Positions 44,332 through 49,358 of a DNA stretch of 49,358 bases are shown one piece after another; the stretch's first letter is position 1, and each line of letters begins with the position of its first letter. The stretch covers positions 1 through 49,358 of the forward strand of contig NZ_WIOK01000035.1 in assembly GCF_009467825.1 (NCBI RefSeq), given 5' to 3'. This DNA comes from Cyclobacterium xiamenense. Its GTDB lineage: Bacteria; Bacteroidota; Bacteroidia; Cytophagales; Cyclobacteriaceae. The notes under the pieces are model-generated. The model was not told the origin of the DNA. It ran no database searches and saw only the letters and a list, made by a program, of their open reading frames with translations. The position numbers and the translations under genes are program-made.

Positions 44332-44462
44332 AAGCCATTTGTAATGGCTTATCGTATGCTTTTTAAAGAGCGATTTTATATTCTATTGATCTTTTGCTTC
44401 CGGCATTACAAATGCCTCGTATTCGTAACCAATCGGATAGCAGGAATGTAGATGCAATCTAC
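44332..44462 (+). repeat. cluster of three triloop hairpins (REP-like palindromes)
   Basis: Three perfect inverted repeats with 3-nt loops occur in 131 nt: AAGCCATT-TGT-AATGGCTT (44332-44350), GGCATT-ACA-AATGCC (44402-44416) and GTAGAT-GCA-ATCTAC (44448-44462). The first two share the core GCCATT/GGCATT with TGT and ACA loops that are complementary in reverse. The uniform architecture suggests a REP-type element or a small structured RNA rather than chance. No transposase gene is nearby. Confidence 0.65.
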
Positions 44463-44671
44463 ACCCAGAGAGGGAAATTCTCAGTAGGTAAGCTTTCACA
44501 ACCTTATTTGACGATTAAAACGGTTATCGAATTAGGTTACGTCAGTTCCTAAGAATGATAAATTTCATCTTACGTTTTGATTTACGGATTAACAGGTTAA
44601 AAAATGTCAAAACTATTTTTTATTTATTTATATACCGTATTTTTAGGTAAAATTACCTTTATTTTTACGAT

Positions 44672-47311
44672 ATGATTGGTTTTTCCAGGGAATTAAAGGT
44701 GTTGTCTTGCTTTGTGATTTTTCAAGCTTTTATTTTCAGTGGATCATCGCAGGGGATCAGAGGTTTGGTCACTTCTGAAGAAGGCGAACCCTTACCTTAC
44801 GCTACGGTTTTTGCAAGGAACCTGAATGACGGCATCCCCACCAACCAGGACGGGCGGTTTGAATGGAAATTACCACCTGGAAACTACGATATCATTGTCC
44901 AATACCTCGGCTACCAGTCTAAATTGCAGGCAGTGGAAGTAAAGGACAGTTGGGTAGATCTGGATGTACGTTTAGAAATGCAAACGTTTGCCTTGCAGGA
45001 AGTAGAGGTAAAGGGGGATCAGGAAGATCCGGCGCTTACCGTCGTGCGTAAAGCCATAGCAAAAGCAAAATTTCACCGCCTGCAGGTTCAGGAATACAGC
45101 ATGATGGTGTACATTAAAGGAACGGGAGAACTGACCAATGCTCCCTTTTTCCTGAAAAAGAAACTGAAAGAAGAAGGGGTTGGACTCAATGAGGCCTATA
45201 CTTCAGAATCAATCTCTAAAATTCACTTTAAGCAGCCGGATGAAATTACTGAGACGGTCATCAGTATACGGTCCAGCGGTGAAAACAACCAGACTTCACC
45301 TGCTCCCTATATCGGGGCCAGTTTTTACGATGACCAGATCAATGGCGTTGTTTCCCCCCTTTCCAGGTCCGCCTTTGCTTATTATCGGTTCCGGTTAGCA
45401 GGGAATTTTTTCGATAATGGAATTTTGGTAAATAAAATACGGGTTATTCCCCGTTCAAAGGGAGAAAAGGTATTTGATGGGTATATCTATATCATTGAGG
45501 ATTTATGGGCCATACATAGCCTGAATTTGAAAACCTCCCTCATGGGTTTTGATATTGGGGTAACCCAGCAATATGCTCCGGTGGAGGAAAACATCTGGAT
45601 GCCCCTGACCCATACCTATACTTTCGGCGGAACGTTTTTTGGTTTTGCCGGGGAGTACCAGTACCTGGCATCAACCAGGGATTACCAAATCACACTGAAT
45701 CCCGATCTTCTGGTAGCTACCAAAATTCTGGATGAAAAGGTAGAAGAGATTCCCGAACACCTTCCGGAGGTTACAAAAAACGCAGACCCCATCGAACAGT
45801 TGGCAGCCGCTGATCAGATGAGCAGAAAGGATTTCAGAAAAATGGTCAATGCCTATGAAAAGGAATCCTTGAAGGAAAGAGAGCAGGCGGAAGTCCTATC
45901 CGAAAGAAACTATACCGTAGATTCCATGGCCACCAAAAGAGATCTTGTCTATTGGGATAGTATCCGGCCGGTCCAACTGACTGCCAAAGAAATCAAAGGA
46001 TACAGCAGGGACGATAGTTTGGCTGTGGTGGAGGCGGCCCGTGAAAGTGATGTTGACTCCGTGGCCCAAAAAGCCAAAAGAAAATTCCAACCACTTGATT
46101 TTCTAACGGGTGGAGATTATAGTTTTGGGAAAGGCAGGTCTGCAGGCTTTCATTCCAATTGGACCAAAATGTCATTCAATACAGTAGAAGGGTTTAAATT
46201 GGGATTTTCAGGATATTACCGGGCTGAGAAGAACACCAAAATGGCAGATAGTGTAACCAATCACCTGCGGTCCTGGAATTTCAGACCGGAATTCAGGTAT
46301 GGTTTTGCAAGTAGAAAGCCCTACGGAATGCTGCACATCAGGCGCTCGGTGACCAAAGGAAGGCCGGGCCACACCTGGGGAATAGGAGGAGGGAAGTACA
46401 TTTTCCAATACAATGGAGAGGACCCTATCAATGAGCAAGTCAATGCCCTTTATTCCTTATTTTTCAGGCAAAATTACATGAAACTGTATGAGAAAACCTT
46501 TACCAGATTATACCTGGCGCACAGAATTACAGATGCCTTCACCTATAGGGTGAATTTCCGATTCGAGGATCGGGTGAATCTGGAGAACAATTCCGATTAC
46601 AGTTTTTACAATAAGCCGGAACGAAGGTATACTTCCAATCTACCCATGAATCAGGAAGCAGGGAACGAGGCCTTTGCAACTAATGAGGCCGTATTGGTAA
46701 GCGGCTCCATCGAGTGGCGTCCTGGATTGAAATACCGGATAAGAAACGGAAGAAAATTCCCGCTTATGGAAACGGCACCCCTGGTAAAATTTAACTACAA
46801 TAAAAATGTTTCCGAAGCTGGCAAATTCGATCACCTGGAACTAGGACTGGAGCATGCGCTTAACTTCGGTGTAAGTGGCAAATTGGATGTAAACGTGCAA
46901 ACGGGTACTTTCCTGAATCATTCTCAGGTCTATTTTATGGACTTCAAACATTTTGGAGGTAACCGGACTATCTTTAGTAATATGGGAGCCGCCAGCAATT
47001 ACCGGTTTTTGGATTACTACCAATTCAGCACCGCAGGTCCCTACTTCAATAGCATCATGCATTATCAATTCAGGAAATTTCTTTTCACCCAATTGCCAGT
47101 GCTCAGGTTTTCAGGCATCCGGGAAAATCTATTTTTCAATTATTTAAAAACCCAAAACGCGCCCCATTATTGGGAGTTGGGTTATTCACTGGACAACCTG
47201 TATCGGATTTTCAGGGTAGAAATTGGTGCTGGTTTTGAAAACGGCAAGTACAAAAAAGGCGGGATTCGGTTTGGTATTGCTACTTTCATCCAGGTCAATG
47301 TAGGAGAATGA
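44672..47311 (+). CDS. DUF5686 outer-membrane protein with carboxypeptidase-like N-domain
   Basis: An 879-residue protein with a signal peptide (about 1-26), a CarboxypepD_reg-like sandwich (about 28-110: IRGLVTSEEGEPLPYATVFA, GYQSKLQAVEVKD) and a long DUF5686 region with alternating beta strands that end in a probable barrel (GIRFGIATFIQVNVGE). Members are common in Bacteroidota, often near TonB systems, and their function is unknown. Unlike TonB receptors it has no plug motif. The linker around residues 370-480 is charged and probably helical. It is preceded by a repeat-rich leader and followed by 900 nt of non-coding sequence, so it is probably monocistronic. Confidence 0.9.
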   Translation: MIGFSRELKVLSCFVIFQAFIFSGSSQGIRGLVTSEEGEPLPYATVFARNLNDGIPTNQDGRFEWKLPPGNYDIIVQYLGYQSKLQAVEVKDSWVDLDVRLEMQTFALQEVEVKGDQEDPALTVVRKAIAKAKFHRLQVQEYSMMVYIKGTGELTNAPFFLKKKLKEEGVGLNEAYTSESISKIHFKQPDEITETVISIRSSGENNQTSPAPYIGASFYDDQINGVVSPLSRSAFAYYRFRLAGNFFDNGILVNKIRVIPRSKGEKVFDGYIYIIEDLWAIHSLNLKTSLMGFDIGVTQQYAPVEENIWMPLTHTYTFGGTFFGFAGEYQYLASTRDYQITLNPDLLVATKILDEKVEEIPEHLPEVTKNADPIEQLAAADQMSRKDFRKMVNAYEKESLKEREQAEVLSERNYTVDSMATKRDLVYWDSIRPVQLTAKEIKGYSRDDSLAVVEAARESDVDSVAQKAKRKFQPLDFLTGGDYSFGKGRSAGFHSNWTKMSFNTVEGFKLGFSGYYRAEKNTKMADSVTNHLRSWNFRPEFRYGFASRKPYGMLHIRRSVTKGRPGHTWGIGGGKYIFQYNGEDPINEQVNALYSLFFRQNYMKLYEKTFTRLYLAHRITDAFTYRVNFRFEDRVNLENNSDYSFYNKPERRYTSNLPMNQEAGNEAFATNEAVLVSGSIEWRPGLKYRIRNGRKFPLMETAPLVKFNYNKNVSEAGKFDHLELGLEHALNFGVSGKLDVNVQTGTFLNHSQVYFMDFKHFGGNRTIFSNMGAASNYRFLDYYQFSTAGPYFNSIMHYQFRKFLFTQLPVLRFSGIRENLFFNYLKTQNAPHYWELGYSLDNLYRIFRVEIGAGFENGKYKKGGIRFGIATFIQVNVGE

Positions 47312-47479
47312 GGTTTGTTTGCGAGTAAATATCCACCTGGGAAAAATGTTCAAAATAAGAGCTGCCAGGGTAAATCTAAATCATTCCATTAACCTTTGTA
47401 TAATTTTTTGCCCCGGGTTTTAAGAAGGCGGGAAGAAACGGTAAGAAGCCAACTGTTGTGATGCTGGCATTTTCTGATC

Positions 47480-47727
47480 GTATACCGATGACGGGTTTGG
47501 TCGTCACTGCGAGGGTGAAGACGGGAATAAAAAGGAATCGAAAATAGCCATCCACCCGCGGCAGTCTGAAGGGGGACGTGGACGACCTTTCGATCCTATT
47601 CCCATTTCCCGATGGATTAATACTGCCTCTCCGAATCAGATCGCTCCCTTTTAAGACTGAGCCTGCCGAAGGCCGACAGGCTCAGGGGCCAGCTGTGCTC
47701 GCGATGACGGTAGGTGTACCGATGACG
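47480..47727. mobile_element. MITE-like element with terminal inverted repeats and flanking direct repeats
   Basis: CGTCACTGCGAG (47502-47513) and CTCGCGATGACG (47698-47709) are terminal inverted repeats with 10 of 12 matches, framing 208 nt without a coding region. Outside them, GTATACCGATGACG (47480-47493) and GTGTACCGATGACG (47714-47727) are direct repeats with 13 of 14 matches. Inside is a palindrome (47657-47685) with perfect 9-bp arms CTGAGCCTG/CAGGCTCAG. The CGTCAxTGCGAG end type is familiar from intergenic repeats of several bacteria; this is recall, not a search result. Confidence 0.6.
47657..47685. repeat. perfect 9-bp palindrome inside the MITE-like element
   Basis: CTGAGCCTG (47657-47665) and CAGGCTCAG (47677-47685) enclose an 11-nt spacer CCGAAGGCCGA. 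The hairpin is strong but has no U-run. It may be a REP-like unit. Confidence 0.65.
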
Positions 47728-47800
47728 TAACCAAAACCGTTCTAAACTTAGAACTCAAGAAAAAATTAAATAAAAATGAAGAATGATATTTAATAACGCA

Positions 47801-47903
47801 AATAGCGCAGGCCCGACAAAAAACCGGGGAGTGCGGCAGGCTTGCGGGGCGAAGGATTTTTTTGTCTTGATTTTTTGGTACTTTTGGATCAAGCCAAAAG
47901 TAC
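47801..47903 (+). repeat. dispersed intergenic repeat, copy 1, ending in a hairpin
   Basis: The block with GTGCGGCAGG (47831-47840), GGGGCGAAGGATTTTT and TCTTGAT is shared with copy 2 near 49205. It is followed by a perfect 10-bp inverted repeat GTACTTTTGG (47878-47887) / CCAAAAGTAC (47894-47903) with a 6-nt loop. Such strings recur between genes in related genomes by my recollection, unverified. Confidence 0.6.
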
Positions 47904-48214
47904 AATAAAAACAAGCTAAAATACCATAAATAGCCTTTAACTCACCATTATCCATTAAACAATGGGAAGTTTATATTCCCATATAATGAAAAAAACTAAC
48001 GGCATCCCGATTTCTTCGTTTTTTTAAAATGTTAGGTCTCGTAATGACACTATTCCATTCCAAAAAGGGACAGATGACAGGAAAAGGCTACTCGCTTTAT
48101 TTGTTTGGAAATTTTCTTATCGATAATCGAAGTTCTCCATGACAGCATTTTAAATCAGGCCTTTCCGGCCTTCAAAGGTTATTGTTAATTTGGGAACTTT
48201 ATTGATGCTGTTTT

Positions 48215-49015
48215 ATGAAAAGTAGGTTTATGATCCCGATGATGTTATTTTCAATAATCATTTTGATGGCATACGGGTTGTTATATGCTTTTCAGGAAAA
48301 GTTTCTTTTCTTCCCTGAAAAACTGAAAAGCAATTTCCTCTTTCAATTTGACCAAAAATTTGAAGAAATGAACATTCGGATGAGCGATGGCATTTCATTG
48401 AATGGATTGCTATTCAAAACCGATCATCCAAAAGGCCTTATTTTTTACCTGCATGGAAATGCCGGATCATTAAGAACCTGGGGTGGGGTAGCTGAGGTTT
48501 TTACCGAATTTGGTTATGACCTGTTTATATTGGATTACCGAGGTTATGGCAAAAGTGAAGGTACGATTCAGGATCAGCAGCAAATGTATCAGGATGTTCA
48601 AAGGGCCTACGATTTGTTGAAAAACAGGTATCCCGAGAAGGAGATCATCGTTTTGGGATATTCTATGGGCACTGGTCCGGCTTCAAAACTGGCGTCCGTC
48701 AATCAACCCAGACTTTTGATTTTGCAGGCACCCTACTACAGCTTATCCGATCTGGTGAAGCATTATTTCCCGATTTTTCCTTCCTTTTTGCACAAATATC
48801 CTTTTGAAAATTACCAACATATCCAAAACTGCAACATGCCGGTGGTGATTTTTCATGGCGATCAGGACGAAGTCATTTATCCGGGGTCCTCCATTAAATT
48901 AAAAGAACATTTTAAAGAACAAGACACCCTGATCATGCTTAGCGGTCAGCAGCACAATGGGATGTCGTTTAACCCCGAATATCAATTAAAAATGAAAGAA
49001 GTATTGAGCCGATGA
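48215..49015 (+). CDS. alpha/beta hydrolase of the ABHD13/BEM46 type, membrane-anchored
   Basis: A 266-residue hydrolase with an N-terminal membrane anchor (about 5-26). HGNAG (80-84) forms the oxyanion loop, S150 lies in GYSMGTG, the acid fits D218 in HGDQDEV and the base H247 in QQHNG. The fold matches the ABHD13/BEM46 serine hydrolases, whose substrates are mostly unknown lipids or acyl-proteins. The gene is visibly AT-richer than its surroundings: I count 22 G/C in the 60 bases 48361-48420, against 36 in 24121-24180. It also lies between repeat regions, so recent transfer is possible. Confidence 0.88.
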   Translation: MKSRFMIPMMLFSIIILMAYGLLYAFQEKFLFFPEKLKSNFLFQFDQKFEEMNIRMSDGISLNGLLFKTDHPKGLIFYLHGNAGSLRTWGGVAEVFTEFGYDLFILDYRGYGKSEGTIQDQQQMYQDVQRAYDLLKNRYPEKEIIVLGYSMGTGPASKLASVNQPRLLILQAPYYSLSDLVKHYFPIFPSFLHKYPFENYQHIQNCNMPVVIFHGDQDEVIYPGSSIKLKEHFKEQDTLIMLSGQQHNGMSFNPEYQLKMKEVLSR

Positions 49016-49358
49016 CCTGCAAATGAACACTTTATTGGTTTTAATTTGCCCACAAATATTATCAAACACTAGGTTTGGAAGGCTTTGTAATCAATAAAAC
49101 CTTGGGTTATTTACCAGCATCTCCTAGCTTTGATAAAATGCATAGGAACGAAAGAAGCGCGGGGGCCGGCACAAAACCGGCCTGTCCTGAATTTTCTCAG
49201 GGGGGTGCGGCAGGGATGTGGGGCGAAGGATTTTTGTGCCTTGATCTCCTGCCTGCCTGCCGGCCATAGCCGTCAAGCTAAGCACTTAATCTGTTGATTT
49301 AAAGACATTTTGTCTTTCTTTTTCTCAAGTTTGAGGATTTTGGATGCTATTTCTGTAA
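49016..49358. other. non-coding region at the window end with repeat copy 2
   Basis: No gene is supported. It contains the second copy of the dispersed repeat with its hairpins (about 49154-49262). After that the sequence is AT-rich with no recognisable feature up to the window edge. A 64-codon frame at 49075-49269 crosses the repeat and is not credible. Confidence 0.55.
49154..49262 (+). repeat. dispersed intergenic repeat, copy 2
   Basis: Shares GTGCGGCAGG (49205-49214), GGGGCGAAGGATTTTT and CTTGAT with copy 1. It additionally holds a GGCCGG-N7-CCGGCC hairpin (49164-49182), a CCTGA/TCAGG hairpin (49186-49201) and three tandem CTGC units near 49249-49260. The divergent left half shows the copies are not recent duplicates. 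Confidence 0.6.

Larger units (their letters stand above)
44201..44671. other. repeat-rich intergenic region upstream of the DUF5686 gene
   Basis: About 470 nt with no gene. It holds a run of related CAGATT-type direct repeats (about 44232-44262), three triloop hairpins (44332-44462) and the 14-bp dyad AGGTAA-AA-TTACCT (44645-44658), which ends 13 nt before the next ATG and could be an operator. AT content is high towards its right end, which presumably contains the DUF5686 promoter. Confidence 0.6.
47312..48214. other. 903-nt non-coding region containing repeats
   Basis: No gene is supported. From left to right it has a MITE-like element with terminal inverted repeats (47502-47709), a copy of a dispersed repeat (about 47801-47903), a pair of hairpins, CCATT-AAAC-AATGG (47952-47965) and ATGGGAA-N7-TTCCCAT (47962-47982), a TTATCGATAA palindrome (48117-48126), and an AGGCC/GGCCT hairpin (48157-48171). 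The two middle hairpins overlap and could be alternative structures. Short frames of 60-90 codons in it are not convincing. Confidence 0.6.

Noticed and set aside
44332-44462. CRISPR array
   Set aside because: The hairpins differ in sequence and spacing, and there are no uniform repeats, spacers or cas genes.
47651-47955. Minus-strand short protein frames over the 47.7-47.9 kb repeat
   Set aside because: They translate the intergenic repeat itself, with no start signal or family match.

Overview
The window is chromosomal DNA of a member of the Bacteroidota, most likely order Cytophagales (a Cyclobacteriaceae-like genome). The lineage is inferred from the gene set: GldC, DUF3098, a DUF5686 outer-membrane protein, a TonB-receptor/SGNH-lipoprotein pair, FucP/NagP-type sugar transport, and Shine-Dalgarno sites that are mostly weak. 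No rRNA, tRNA, CRISPR array, phage or complete insertion sequence was seen. About 39 protein genes are supported and all appear intact.

Layout. (1) 0.2-5.8 kb: META-domain protein, ferritin with a clear terminator, CocE-type hydrolase, kdsB, rsmE and a small GAF protein. (2) 5.8-10.7 kb: an amino-sugar island with a NagX-like membrane acyltransferase divergent from a GH109 alpha-N-acetylgalactosaminidase, nagB and a FucP/NagP-type permease. (3) 10.7-15.7 kb: a minus-strand unit of TonB receptor, SGNH/GDSL lipoprotein and MocA-like nucleotidyltransferase. (4) 15.9-21.9 kb: a compact minus-strand operon pdeM-ftsX-DUF3098-uppP-truB-ribF-scoA-scoB-gldC, with overlapping starts and stops from DUF3098 to scoA. 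(5) 22.1-34.8 kb: exported proteins, namely a beta-barrel candidate, a 1274-residue PmoA-like/dehydrogenase/HEAT/cytochrome c lipoprotein, a sulfatase lipoprotein, a LamG protein, a second PmoA-like lipoprotein, an M16 protease and a GH33 sialidase. (6) 35.4-39.8 kb: lactonase-family propeller, a phosphodiesterase/alkaline-phosphatase fusion, a YtxH protein and an SDR. (7) 40.3-44.2 kb: two Tat-exported Gfo/Idh/MocA oxidoreductases and a sodium/solute symporter. (8) 44.7-49.0 kb: a DUF5686 protein and an AT-richer alpha/beta hydrolase, set among repeat-rich intergenic DNA.

How it fits together. Sulfatase, sialidase, GH109, NagB, NagX and the sugar permease would suit use of sulfated or sialylated, amino-sugar-containing glycans, although the genes lie in several transcription units and no NagA deacetylase, sugar kinase or sialic-acid aldolase is present here. 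The strongest candidates for something undescribed are the PmoA-like/dehydrogenase/HEAT/cytochrome c fusion co-transcribed with a sulfatase, the periplasmic phosphodiesterase-phosphatase fusion, and the repeat elements at 44.2-44.5, 47.5-47.9 and 49.2 kb.
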